A stretch of DNA of 64,000 nucleotides, from assembly GCA_947166355.1 (NCBI GenBank), contig CAMVDX010000002.1:268361-332360 (forward strand), given 5' to 3'. Origin of the DNA: an uncultured Treponema sp. (lineage in GTDB: Bacteria > Spirochaetota > Spirochaetia > Treponematales > Treponemataceae). Shown here one piece after another: positions 52,265 through 61,365 of this stretch. Each line of letters begins with the position of its first letter. The stretch's first letter is position 1. The notes below the pieces were generated by a model. The model ran no database searches and was not told where the DNA came from. It saw only the letters and a program-made list of their open reading frames with translations. The translations under genes were made by a program, and so were the position numbers.

Positions 52265-53059
52265 ATGGATGATTCATTATTCAGAAAGGTATCGCTGGAA
52301 AGACTTTCCAGTCCGGAACAGATAGATCAGCTTATGAAAATTCGAAGCCCTTCAGGGTGGATTGTTTTATCGTCGGCTATAGTGCTGCTCGTAGTTGGCT
52401 GTATCTGGCTATTCTTTGGAAAAATTCCGGTGACTGTTCCTTGTGAAGGCAATATTATGCCGGTAGAAGGACTTGCAGAAGTTCAGTCTGCGCATACACT
52501 TGCTGTAGAAGATGTGTATGTACAGACAGGAGCCTTCGTACAGTCAAATGATATTCTGGTAAAAGGAAAACTTCCTGAAACAGAGACCGAATTTCTGGTA
52601 AAAGCTCCATGTACCGGAACTGTTACAGATGTGTATGTCAATGAAGGTGCAGTGGCAACTCCGGGAACAACTATTGTACGCATTGAACCGACAAAAGAAA
52701 ATGGTAAAACAAATTTGTGTGCCATCATGTATGTTTCTGTAAGTGACGGCGTAAAATTGACTGGTGGAGAAGATGCCTTTGTTTCGCCTGCGGGAATCAG
52801 TCTTGAGCGTTATGGTTATGTATGCGGAAAGGTAGAAACTGTAGGACGTTATCCTGAATATAAAGACGGACAGCATAATGTTGCAGTTCGTGTTTCTTTA
52901 TCTACAGATTCAAGAAGCGGAAGACTTGATTATACTTATCGTCGGGTTCCTCAGGAGACTCCTCATGGTGGAACTCCTTGTACGGGCTATATTCTGCTTG
53001 GGCATATAAGTCCTGCAGAAATGTTATTGCCTTGGCTTGCAGCAAAAGATGAATCATAG
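52265..53059 (+). CDS. HlyD-like membrane fusion subunit of an NHLM-type peptide exporter
   Basis: 264 residues. One N-terminal membrane helix (GWIVLSSAIVLLVVGCIWLFF) precedes a short biotinyl-lipoyl-like hairpin domain (VPCEGNIMPVEGLAEVQSAHTLAVEDVYVQTGAFVQ, VKAPCTGTVTDVYVNEGAVATPGTTIVRIEP) and a beta domain. The opening FRKVSLERLSSPEQIDQLMKI is typical of the adaptor in NHLM bacteriocin secretion systems. It would link the ABC subunits to the outside. It is followed by the C39-ABC gene after 13 bp. Confidence 0.88.
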   Translation: MDDSLFRKVSLERLSSPEQIDQLMKIRSPSGWIVLSSAIVLLVVGCIWLFFGKIPVTVPCEGNIMPVEGLAEVQSAHTLAVEDVYVQTGAFVQSNDILVKGKLPETETEFLVKAPCTGTVTDVYVNEGAVATPGTTIVRIEPTKENGKTNLCAIMYVSVSDGVKLTGGEDAFVSPAGISLERYGYVCGKVETVGRYPEYKDGQHNVAVRVSLSTDSRSGRLDYTYRRVPQETPHGGTPCTGYILLGHISPAEMLLPWLAAKDES

Positions 53060-53072
53060 AAGGACAGAACCG

Positions 53073-55280
53073 ATGAAAAACGGAAATAAAAAAGAAAAGC
53101 CTGTTTATGGAAAAAGGGTAAGGGTTCCGACTGTTCTTCAGATGGAAGCAGTTGAATGTGGAGCAGCTTCTCTTGCCATGATTCTTGCATATTATGGTGC
53201 TCATATTTCTCTTGAAGAGCTTCGTGTTCAGTGTGGCGTTTCACGCGATGGTTCAAAGGCAAGTAATGTTCTAAAGGCTGCCCGTACTTATGGAATGGAA
53301 GCTAAGGGATACAAGAAAGAAGCTGAAGATTTACGATATATGACAATGCCTGTCATTATTCACTGGAACTTCAACCACTTTCTTGTATTGGAAGGTATAA
53401 AAGGAAATAAGGTATATCTTAATGACCCTGCTTCTGGAAGAAGAGTTGTAAGTTATGCAGAGCTTGACCAGTCTTTTACAGGTATAGTTCTCTGCTTCAA
53501 GCCGTGCGAGAATTTTCACCGTACTTCTAAAACTCATACCTCTTCAAAAATGCTTTCATCGCTTTGTAAGAGAAACGTGGCAACCCTTTGTTTTCTTGGA
53601 ATTACAGGTTTACTGCTCGTAGCACCAGGTCTCATTATTCCTATGCTCTCGCAGTTCTTTGTTGATACAATTCTTTCGCAGCATCAGGACGGCTGGTTTA
53701 CTATGCTTGCTGCGGCCTTTGCTCTTGTACTGATTATGAGGCTCGCACTTTCTTTGACGGAACGGCTGCTAATTGTGCGGCTCAAAACAAAGCTTGCAGC
53801 AGAGCTTTCTGGTTCTTTCCTCTGGAAGCTTCTTCACCTGCCTATGACTTTTTTCTCTCAGCGTTATGCAGGTGATATTGCAGGCCGTATTGAATCAAAT
53901 ATGAATATTGCAGACAGTCTTTCTGGTAAGCTTATGAGTGCGGTAGTAGATGTTTGTACGGCGCTGCTTTATCTTATTCTTTTATTCAGACTTAATGCTT
54001 TGCTTACCGTGCTTTGTATTGGCATTACTTTAATCAACGTGTTTGTTGTAATGGCCGTTCAGGAAAAATTAAAAATGGGCAGTCAGAGAATGCTTCAGGA
54101 TGGTGGCAAGCTGGACGGTGTTTCCATAAATGGACTTCAGATGGCAGAAACCCTTAAAGCCGGTGGAACAGAAGATTCATTCTTTTCTAAATGGGCCGGT
54201 TATCAGGCAAAGTATGTAAATTCATATCAGGAGGTTTCTACAATTTCTGGAGTTCTTACAATTCTTCCTGATGTGCTTTCTCGCCTGACTGAGGTTATTA
54301 TTCTGATTATGTGTGCCCGCGGTGTAATGCTTGGTGCAATGACGTTCGGTATGTTCATTGCCTATCAGCAGCTGATGGCGGGCTTTCTTGCTCCTGTTGT
54401 ACGTACAGTTGGATTTTCGGCTGATTTTCAGGCACTTGATACGGATATTCGCCGTACAGGGGATGTTATGAATTACCGTGATGCAAATACGGCATGTGCT
54501 TCTTCTGAGCCAGTGATGCCGGCACAACGTATTGCATCTATAGAAAAAGAGGGAAAGCTTCAGGGGTCTGTCCGCCTGGATAATATTACCTTCGGCTACA
54601 GCATTCTTGAACCTCCTCTGGTTGAAAACTTTTGTCTGGACTTAAAGCCTGGCATGAGGGTTGCTCTTGTCGGCGGTTCGGGCTGCGGAAAATCTACAAT
54701 TGCAAAGCTTGTTTCGGGCTTAAATCAGCCATGGAGCGGAACCCTTTATCTTGATGATATTCCGGATTCTCAGATTCCGCGGGAAATCAGGTCTGCTTCT
54801 GTTGCAATGGTAGATCAGGATATTTCAGTTTTTAATGGAACTATAAAAGATAATATTACGATGTGGGTTTCTGATGTTCCTGAAAGTGAGCTTATTCGTG
54901 CGGCAAAGGATGCCTGCATTCATGATGATATTATGCGCAGACCTGGAGGTTATTATTCTCAGATTGAAGAAGGCGGAAGGAACTTTAGCGGCGGTCAATT
55001 GCAGAGACTTGAGATTGCTCGTGCGCTGGTGACGAATCCGCGAGTTCTTGTTATGGACGAAGCTACCAGTGCCCTCGATGCGCGAAGTGAAAGAATTATC
55101 AGCGATAATATCCGAAGACGCGGTTGTACAACAATTGTTATTGCTCACCGCTTGAGTACGGTGCGCGACTGCGATTTGATTCTTGTGCTTGAACATGGTC
55201 ATGTGATTCAAAGTGGTACACATGAGCAGCTTTCGAAGGATAAGGATGGGCTTTATGCTTCGCTCATTCAGGCGCAGTAG
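53073..55280 (+). CDS. C39 peptidase-containing ABC exporter (NHLM-type, peptidase/permease/ATPase)
   Basis: 735 residues from ATG 53073 (AAGGA upstream). The C39 domain that cuts double-glycine leaders has Cys29 in MEAVECGAASLAMILAYYG, His102 in HWNFNHFLVLE and Asp118 in LNDPASG. Six membrane helices follow, then the ABC domain: Walker A GGSGCGKST, signature NFSGGQLQRLEIARAL, Walker B VLVMDEATSALD. It both cleaves leaders and exports the product. The precursor at 58760 with its GG site is the obvious substrate. Confidence 0.95.
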   Translation: MKNGNKKEKPVYGKRVRVPTVLQMEAVECGAASLAMILAYYGAHISLEELRVQCGVSRDGSKASNVLKAARTYGMEAKGYKKEAEDLRYMTMPVIIHWNFNHFLVLEGIKGNKVYLNDPASGRRVVSYAELDQSFTGIVLCFKPCENFHRTSKTHTSSKMLSSLCKRNVATLCFLGITGLLLVAPGLIIPMLSQFFVDTILSQHQDGWFTMLAAAFALVLIMRLALSLTERLLIVRLKTKLAAELSGSFLWKLLHLPMTFFSQRYAGDIAGRIESNMNIADSLSGKLMSAVVDVCTALLYLILLFRLNALLTVLCIGITLINVFVVMAVQEKLKMGSQRMLQDGGKLDGVSINGLQMAETLKAGGTEDSFFSKWAGYQAKYVNSYQEVSTISGVLTILPDVLSRLTEVIILIMCARGVMLGAMTFGMFIAYQQLMAGFLAPVVRTVGFSADFQALDTDIRRTGDVMNYRDANTACASSEPVMPAQRIASIEKEGKLQGSVRLDNITFGYSILEPPLVENFCLDLKPGMRVALVGGSGCGKSTIAKLVSGLNQPWSGTLYLDDIPDSQIPREIRSASVAMVDQDISVFNGTIKDNITMWVSDVPESELIRAAKDACIHDDIMRRPGGYYSQIEEGGRNFSGGQLQRLEIARALVTNPRVLVMDEATSALDARSERIISDNIRRRGCTTIVIAHRLSTVRDCDLILVLEHGHVIQSGTHEQLSKDKDGLYASLIQAQ

Positions 55281-55289
55281 GGGGATCGT

Positions 55290-58094
55290 ATGCAGGTTTT
55301 GAAATATTCTACAAATGAAACAATTTTATTTACAAACTCCAGCAGCTTGCATCGGATACTTTCCGGTACGGTAGATTTCTTTTTAGTTGGTTTTGAAAAT
55401 GGCCAGCCAAAAGGACACCGTCGTTATGTTTTTTCTCTTGGTGAAAAAAGCTTGTTTCCTTTTTTCGATGCTTCCCGTGATAATGAAGCCTATTGTCTTA
55501 TGGGACTTGCAAACGGGCCGGTTGAGATTGCTGAACAGAATGATTGTGATATAGAAATATGTCAGGCGGCAATGAACACCTTTGTAAAATGTATTCCTAT
55601 GGCAAAGGAAGTTTCGGAGCGTGCACAAAAGCTTTCTAATCTTACGATTCTGGAACTGGATTCTGGTGAACATCTGGAAAATGACAGGGATTCAGGTTTC
55701 TGGATTACTTCTCAGGATGGAGAGGCTTGTCTTAATGGATTTAAGGAAATATGTATAAAGCCGGATAGCGGCTATGTTCCATTTCCTGTTCATGGTTTTG
55801 TTGAAGCAAAGACTTTCTGCTGTCTTAAGACCTGTACTACAGAAGAGTTTGCAAAACTTCCGGAAGCGGCTGATTATATCAGGAGCTGCATGCAGGCAAG
55901 CCTTGATATTACGCTTGATTTAATTATTGAGACAGAAAATCAGGAGATAGAACGGATTCGTGGTCGAAAGGTTCATGCTGATACTGAGTTTGACGCTTCC
56001 CTTAGAGATTTGTCTCATCTGTTCTGTAAGGATACTGATGCTTCTTATGCTTCTGATGAACTGAGCGCTGCCCTTATTCCCGTTTGTCGTGAGCTTGGAG
56101 TTAAGCTTCGCCTCCCTGCAGACGGTTCTATGGAGCTTGAGCGTATTCTTGAAACAACCGGCTTACGCAGTCGTGATGTTGTTCTTAAAGAGCACTGGTG
56201 GAATTATGATTGTGGTGCCATGCTTGCCTGGCGGGAAGAAGATTCAGTTCCTGTTGCTTTGATTCCTCATGGACATGGTTACCGTCTGTATGTAGCAGGT
56301 TCTGCACCTGTAAAGGTAACGGCTGCTGTTGCACTAACCTTGAAAAGTACAGCGCTGACACTGTATGTTCCGCTTCCAGCTCATCCGGTTAGAGCAAAGG
56401 ATATTGTTCGCTATATGCTCAGACATATTAAAACTCGTGATGTTGTAATGTATGTTTGTGCAGGCGCAGGAGTTGCAGTATTGTCTCTTGCATCTCCAGC
56501 CGTAACAGAAAATCTTTTTGGCGTTGTTGTTCCGCGACAGGATAAGACAGGTTTACTTGGTGTAATGTTCTTCTTAATAGCAACTGTAGTGGCTTCTGCG
56601 CTGTTAAGGCTTTCTCAGTTTATGTCACATCTTCTTCTTGAAACTAAAAGTGCGGCTCCGCTTCAGGCTGCAGTTTGGGACAGACTTTTTCATTTACCGA
56701 TTTCATTTTTTAAGAAACATGGAAGTGGTGAACTTTTACGAAGGGCATCTGGTGTAGAATCTATGCAGAGGCTGCTGTCAAATACTGTGATACAGGGTGC
56801 GCTGAATATAATTGCTGTAGTCTGTGGCTTTATTCTTATGCTGCGGTATAACGCTTTACTTGCACTTACTTTGATTGGTTGTGTCATTCTGGTTATGGGA
56901 CTTCTTTTGTATGCAGGTTTTTCTATTGGAAAACGTGAACAGGAGGTTGCCTCTGAAGAAGCAGAAAGTACAGGTATCTTGCTTCAGATAATTCAGGGAA
57001 TCGCAAAGTTCCGAACAACCTGTACTGAAATAAAAGCATTTTCTTTATGGGAACGTTCCTTTGCAAAGCTTTTGCGTATTCAGTACAAAAGGGATGGTGC
57101 TGAATCTTTAATGACGGCAATCAGTAGTTTGATTTCTCCATGTTTTTTATTGCTGCTTTATATTTTATATATGACTGGAAGTTTTGGCTCTATGGCTATG
57201 GGAACCTTCCTTGCATTTTCTGCAGCCTTTTCGTCTGTTGCGGCTGCAATGGAGGATTTCTGTTATTCTTCTGAAGATATTGGAAAACTGACTACATATT
57301 ATAAACGTTTACAGCCAATTCTTGATGAATGTCCTGAGGGTGTTTCTTCTGCGGCAAGTCCTGGAGTACTGCGTGGAAGTATTGAACTTAGGGATATTAC
57401 ATTCCGCTATTCTCCTGAGCTTCCGGCGGTTTTAAGAGGGCTTTCAATTTCTATTCCTGAAGGTAGTTTTGTTGCAATTACCGGTGGTTCTGGCTGCGGT
57501 AAGTCTACACTGATTCGTCTGCTGCTTGGCTTTGAGAATCCGGAAGCAGGAACTGTAAGTTATGACGGGCAGGATATTGCACTTATGGATTGCCGTCAGA
57601 TACGCCGTCAGTTAGGTGTTGTTTTACAGAATGGAAAAATTCTTGGAGATGATATCCTTACAAATATTATTGGAACCTCAGCTTCTCTTACGGTTGATGA
57701 TGCCTGGGAGGCGGCGGAGCTTGCTGGTATTGCAGAGGATATTGAAGAAATGCCTATGGAAATGTACACCGTGCTTGGAGAAAACGGTGGAACTCTTTCG
57801 GGCGGGCAGAGACAAAGACTTCTTATTGCCCGGGCTCTTGCAGCTCATCCGCGTGTCCTGATTTTTGATGAGGCAACCAGTGCGCTTGATAACAAAACTC
57901 AGGCAACAATTACTGCACGAATAGATGCCTTGCATTGTACACGAGTGGTTGTAGCACATCGTCTAAGTACAATCCGCAATGCAGATAAGATATATTACCT
58001 GGCAAATGGTGCTGTAGCCGAGTCAGGAACGTATGAGGAATTAATGGCTAAGAAGGGGCTGTTTTATGAAATGGCTTCCAGACAGATTAGTTAA
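55290..58094 (+). CDS. Second NHLM-type ABC exporter subunit with N-terminal regulatory region
   Basis: 934 residues. There is no C39 domain. Residues 1-110 look like a cupin/cNMP-like fold (MQVLKYSTNETILFTNSSSLHRILSGTVDFFLV), then ~250 residues of the NHLM-specific region (ALIPVCRELGVKLRLP, RDVVLKEHWWNYDCGAMLAWREE). Six helices (~390-680) and an ABC domain complete it: GGSGCGKST, LSGGQRQRLLIARAL, VLIFDEATSALD. It probably forms a heterodimer with the C39-ABC subunit coded 9 bp upstream. A CAP_ED-domain gene follows after 21 bp. Confidence 0.92.
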   Translation: MQVLKYSTNETILFTNSSSLHRILSGTVDFFLVGFENGQPKGHRRYVFSLGEKSLFPFFDASRDNEAYCLMGLANGPVEIAEQNDCDIEICQAAMNTFVKCIPMAKEVSERAQKLSNLTILELDSGEHLENDRDSGFWITSQDGEACLNGFKEICIKPDSGYVPFPVHGFVEAKTFCCLKTCTTEEFAKLPEAADYIRSCMQASLDITLDLIIETENQEIERIRGRKVHADTEFDASLRDLSHLFCKDTDASYASDELSAALIPVCRELGVKLRLPADGSMELERILETTGLRSRDVVLKEHWWNYDCGAMLAWREEDSVPVALIPHGHGYRLYVAGSAPVKVTAAVALTLKSTALTLYVPLPAHPVRAKDIVRYMLRHIKTRDVVMYVCAGAGVAVLSLASPAVTENLFGVVVPRQDKTGLLGVMFFLIATVVASALLRLSQFMSHLLLETKSAAPLQAAVWDRLFHLPISFFKKHGSGELLRRASGVESMQRLLSNTVIQGALNIIAVVCGFILMLRYNALLALTLIGCVILVMGLLLYAGFSIGKREQEVASEEAESTGILLQIIQGIAKFRTTCTEIKAFSLWERSFAKLLRIQYKRDGAESLMTAISSLISPCFLLLLYILYMTGSFGSMAMGTFLAFSAAFSSVAAAMEDFCYSSEDIGKLTTYYKRLQPILDECPEGVSSAASPGVLRGSIELRDITFRYSPELPAVLRGLSISIPEGSFVAITGGSGCGKSTLIRLLLGFENPEAGTVSYDGQDIALMDCRQIRRQLGVVLQNGKILGDDILTNIIGTSASLTVDDAWEAAELAGIAEDIEEMPMEMYTVLGENGGTLSGGQRQRLLIARALAAHPRVLIFDEATSALDNKTQATITARIDALHCTRVVVAHRLSTIRNADKIYYLANGAVAESGTYEELMAKKGLFYEMASRQIS

Positions 58095-58115
58095 TAAAAT
58101 AATGGAGGTAGTTCT

Positions 58116-58661
58116 ATGAAGAAGGTTCTGTACATATTCGGTCATCTGAATAATCAGGATGTGGAATGGCTTGCTGCAAACGGCAGAAAGGTACGTCTTA
58201 AGAAATCAGAAGCAATTGTAAGCAAGGGTGAAGAAAGCCGGCATTTGTACATTATTCTTGAAGGTAGTCTTGCTGTTATGGCAGGTGAGGATAATTCTGT
58301 AAGACTTGCTTCTTTAGGTAGCGGTGAGGTAGTAGGTGAAATGTCCTTTCTTGATGGAAGCACTCCTTCAGCAACTGTTCTTGCAGAAACAGATTCTGTG
58401 GTTTTTAGCATTCTGAAAACCCGCATGGAAGACAAGATTCGTTCTGATGAAGGTTTTGGTTTGAGACTTTATAAAGCACTTGCTCTTTTTCTTACTGCCC
58501 GATTGCGCGTGATAAATGCTAAGTATACGAATGCATCTCTTAATGAAAATACTGATGATGATGAGTCTTCAATTGATGAACTTGATTCTACTATGGCTGA
58601 TAATGTGGGTGAAGCAGGAAGACGATTTTCACGCTTGCTTTCACTTATGCAGGATTTATAA
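58116..58661 (+). CDS. Cyclic-nucleotide-binding-fold (CAP_ED) protein, no DNA-binding domain
   Basis: 181 residues. The cupin-like CAP_ED fold is clear: VSKGEESRHLYIILEGSLAVMAG, LASLGSGEVVGEMSFLDGSTPSATVLAETDSVVFSI. At the phosphate-binding cassette the usual Arg-Ser/Ala is replaced by Pro-Ser (TPSATV), so cAMP or cGMP binding is doubtful. There is no helix-turn-helix; the C-terminus is helical and acidic (NTDDDESSIDELDSTM). GGAGG precedes the start. Its place between exporter and precursor suggests a regulatory or docking role in export. Confidence 0.85.
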   Translation: MKKVLYIFGHLNNQDVEWLAANGRKVRLKKSEAIVSKGEESRHLYIILEGSLAVMAGEDNSVRLASLGSGEVVGEMSFLDGSTPSATVLAETDSVVFSILKTRMEDKIRSDEGFGLRLYKALALFLTARLRVINAKYTNASLNENTDDDESSIDELDSTMADNVGEAGRRFSRLLSLMQDL

Positions 58662-58759
58662 CAGCTTTTCATTTTGTTCCCTTAAGGGGATTTTCGCAGT
58701 ATGGACTAATAAGAACGTTGTTCTTACTGTACTGTATAAAACTATTCTGGAGGAAAACT

Positions 58760-58906
58760 ATGGAGAAAGAGAACAAGAAACCTACATCTGAGAATCAGAA
58801 GCCAAAGGATAAGGCTCTTGATGACAGCGCATTGGATGAAGTTTCTGGTGGTGCAAAGGGTGTTACTCGTAACACTGGTACAACTGGTGGTCACCATTCT
58901 AGATAA
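58760..58906 (+). CDS. 48-residue double-glycine precursor peptide
   Basis: The start ATG 58760 has a perfect GGAGG 6 nt upstream. The leader is highly charged and ends in LDDSALDEVSGG (residues 20-31), the pattern recognised by C39 peptidases. Cleavage after GG would free a 17-residue core, AKGVTRNTGTTGGHHSR, rich in Thr/Gly with His-His and two Arg and no Cys. It is the last gene of the export cluster, followed by a strong terminator. No lanthipeptide, radical-SAM or other modification enzyme is nearby, so the product may be unmodified. The activity is unknown: a bacteriocin, signal or surface peptide. Confidence 0.85.
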   Translation: MEKENKKPTSENQKPKDKALDDSALDEVSGGAKGVTRNTGTTGGHHSR

Positions 58907-58928
58907 TTTTCAATGTTGAAGAAAACGG

Positions 58929-58959
58929 GTGACGGCAGTATTTTCTGCCGTCACTTTTT
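58929..58959 (+). terminator. Intrinsic terminator after the precursor peptide
   Basis: GTGACGGCAG-TATTTT-CTGCCGTCAC, perfect 10-bp stem, followed by TTTTT. Confidence 0.95.
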
Positions 58960-59055
58960 ATATGACAGATATATGTGCGTTTTAATAATGGCAGTTCGAA
59001 TGATTGTCAAAATGTTTGCATTGAAATAAACACAATAAAGGGTTAAAATATATGC

Positions 59056-60213
59056 ATGTTAATTTCAAATCGTGTTAGACAGCTTAATCCTTATGTTCCG
59101 GGCGAACAGCCTAAGGATCGTGTTTATGTAAAGCTTAATGCAAATGAAAATCCGTATCCGCCGAGTTCTGCAGTGCAGAAGGCGGTTCTTGATTTTGTTC
59201 AAAATCATCCTGAAAAACTGAGCCTTTATCCTGACCCTGATTCCCTTGAACTCCATGCCGCAATTGCAGATATGCTTAATAAAAGCGGGGGTGTTCTTTG
59301 CCGTGCTCATGTTGACGGTGGGGAAGTGCAGCCTGCTCCAGAAGATAAAATTCCATTCACAGTTACTCCTGATATGATTTACACAGGTAACGGAAGCGAC
59401 GAGGTTTTGTCTTTTGTTTTCTATGCTTTTTTTGATTCTTCTAAAAAATTTGTAATGCCTCAGTTTACCTACAGTTTTTATCCGGTATATGCGGGCTTTT
59501 ATAATATTCCTATGGATCAGGTTCCGCTGAAGGAAGACTGGTCTCTTGATGTTGATGAAATGCTTAGCCGGGCTGGTAAGAATGAAGGCGGAATAATTTT
59601 TGCAAATCCTAATGCGCCGACATCTCTGGGCCTTACCCGCGATGAAGTACGTCAGATGATTAAGAGGGCTTCGCAGGATGAAATCTTTATTGTTGACGAA
59701 GCTTATGTTGATTTTGGAGGAGAATCGTGTATTCCTCTTCTGGCAGAATTCAAAAATCTTGTGATTGTAAGAACCTTCTCAAAGAGTCTTTGCGGTGCCG
59801 GCCAGAGACTTGGTTACATTGTTGCTAATCCTGAACTTGTAAATATTGTTACGACTGTAAAAAACAGTGTGAACCATTTTCCGATTGATGCAGTGGCTCA
59901 GGTAAGCGGAACTGCTGCCTGCCGCGATGTTCCTTATTATGTTGAGACTTCCCGCAAGGTTGCAGAAGAGCGCGACAAGTTCTATGACTTTTTAAAGAAT
60001 AAAGGCTTTTATGTATTGAAGAGCCAGACAAACTTTTTGTTTGCAAGACATCCGTCAATTCCGGGCGGTGAATTGTATAAACGTGTAAAAGAACACGGAT
60101 ATTTAATCAGACACTTTAATACACCTGGTATTGAAGAGTTTGTAAGAATTACAATTGGTACTGCAGAACAGATGGGTGGCTTAAAAAAGATTATTGAGGA
60201 GATAATCAAATAG
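59056..60213 (+). CDS. hisC: Histidinol-phosphate aminotransferase
   Basis: 385 residues of the class II/HisC fold: KLNANENPYPPSSAV, YTGNGSDEVLSFVF, PNAPTSLGLTRDEV, VDEAYVDF and the PLP-binding Lys243 in RTFSKSLCGAGQRLGY. It converts imidazole acetol phosphate to histidinol phosphate with glutamate. A Gly/His/Val-rich insert near residues 75-90 (KSGGVLCRAHVDGGEVQPA) is not usual. No other his gene is present in the window. Confidence 0.94.
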   Translation: MLISNRVRQLNPYVPGEQPKDRVYVKLNANENPYPPSSAVQKAVLDFVQNHPEKLSLYPDPDSLELHAAIADMLNKSGGVLCRAHVDGGEVQPAPEDKIPFTVTPDMIYTGNGSDEVLSFVFYAFFDSSKKFVMPQFTYSFYPVYAGFYNIPMDQVPLKEDWSLDVDEMLSRAGKNEGGIIFANPNAPTSLGLTRDEVRQMIKRASQDEIFIVDEAYVDFGGESCIPLLAEFKNLVIVRTFSKSLCGAGQRLGYIVANPELVNIVTTVKNSVNHFPIDAVAQVSGTAACRDVPYYVETSRKVAEERDKFYDFLKNKGFYVLKSQTNFLFARHPSIPGGELYKRVKEHGYLIRHFNTPGIEEFVRITIGTAEQMGGLKKIIEEIIK

Positions 60214-60235
60214 TAATTGTCACTTGAATTCGATT

Positions 60236-60372
60236 TTGCAATTTGTAATTGCGAGGAGCCCGCAGGGCGACGTGGCAATCTGGTAAATGGATTGCTTCGC
60301 TACGCTCGCAATGACGAGATGGCTGTTCGCAATGACGAGATGGCTGTTCGCAATGACGAGATGACAGCGCAG
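60236..60372. repeat. REP-like unit with 21-bp tandem half-sites
   Basis: An ATTGCGAGGAGCCC...GTGGCAATC unit (reverse of the one at 29257) is followed by GGATTGCTTCGCTACGCTCG and then CGCAATGACGAGATGGCTGTT repeated with a 21-bp period. Between 60375 and 60500 are further GC-rich palindromes (GGGGTGTCCCCG, GGGGGAGACTTCCCCC). No gene is seen in 60214-60522. Confidence 0.85.
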
Positions 60373-60522
60373 CTTGCAATGTCGAGAATTATACGGGGCG
60401 TTGCGGGGTGTCCCCGCTAGAAGGGGTAGCGGAAAACGCCGGAGGCGGTTGGAGCGAGGGGGAGACTTCCCCCACAAAAAGGCTAATAGCTTATTGCTGA
60501 CGGCTTGAAAGATGGAGATAAT

Positions 60523-61215
60523 ATGAAACTTTTAGTAATTAGTGATCTGCATGCACACAATGATGTGCTCGATAAAATGGACGATATTTTTAAGCAGGCT
60601 GACGCTGTGATTTTTGGCGGAGATTTTGCTGAATGCTTTAAGCCTGAAACTGGAAAAGAAGCTTTGGAGCGGCTTTGTAAAAAACATGATAATATTTTTG
60701 CCGTTCTTGGAAACTGCGATAACGAAGATTTTCTTGAAGAGCTTGAAAATCAGGATATCAGTGTGGAAAAGTCGCTTGTATTCCATGAGGGACTTGCCTT
60801 TGCGGGCAGTGGCGGTGGAACCTTCTTTACCGGTAAGACTGAATTTGAAAGAACTGAAGATGAGTGTCTGAGTGATTTTGATATTGTAAAAAACAGTGTG
60901 GAGCAGTCGGGCGATGCTTCTTTGTGGCAGAGTCTTATTCTTATAAGTCATAACCCGCCGGTTGGAGATAAGATTGATTCTTTTGACGGCGAGCATCATG
61001 CAGGAAGTCAGAAGTTTACTGATTTTATTAAGGCTAACAAACCGCTTGCAGTTGTGTGCGGTCATATTCACGAGGGTGCTGGAATCGAAAAGTTTGGCGA
61101 TACTGTTGTGATTAATCCGGGAAGCCTTGGTGAGGCTCAAACTTATGCCTGGCTTGAGGTTGAAAAAGATGGAGACGGCTGGAAGGTTTGTAATACGGAA
61201 TTGTGTAAGTTGTAG
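60523..61215 (+). CDS. Calcineurin-like metallophosphoesterase
   Basis: 230 residues from ATG 60523 (GGAG 6 nt upstream; a TTG 18 bp earlier is less likely). Metal-binding motifs are complete: ISDLHAHNDVLD, VIFGGDFAE, VLGNCDNEDFL (GNCD), LISHNPP, CGHIHEGAGIE and VVINPGSLGE. It is a small cytoplasmic phosphoesterase of the YfcE/MPP-like kind; the substrate is not known. REP-like repeats flank it on both sides. Confidence 0.92.
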   Translation: MKLLVISDLHAHNDVLDKMDDIFKQADAVIFGGDFAECFKPETGKEALERLCKKHDNIFAVLGNCDNEDFLEELENQDISVEKSLVFHEGLAFAGSGGGTFFTGKTEFERTEDECLSDFDIVKNSVEQSGDASLWQSLILISHNPPVGDKIDSFDGEHHAGSQKFTDFIKANKPLAVVCGHIHEGAGIEKFGDTVVINPGSLGEAQTYAWLEVEKDGDGWKVCNTELCKL

Positions 61216-61241
61216 GAGATGGAGCGAGGTCGTTTGAGGAT

Positions 61242-61351
61242 GGATTGCTTCGCTGCGCTCGCAATGACGGGAAGGCAGCTCGCAATGACGAGAGACTGCG
61301 TGCAATGACGGACGGTGGACTGCAATGACGGAAAGGCAGTTTGCAATGACG
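61242..61351. repeat. REP-like unit with five GCAATGACG half-sites
   Basis: GGATTGCTTCGCTGCGCTCGCAATGACG is followed by four more GCAATGACG copies with periods of about 20-22 bp and diverging linkers. It ends next to the ribosome-binding site of the gene at 61366. Confidence 0.85.
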
Positions 61352-61365
61352 AGGTGGAGGTAATG

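Noticed and set aside
58718..58759. Upstream start for the precursor peptide (MFLLYCIKLFW)
   Set aside because: No ribosome-binding site, and it would add a hydrophobic stretch unlike double-glycine leaders; GGAGG supports the ATG at 58760.
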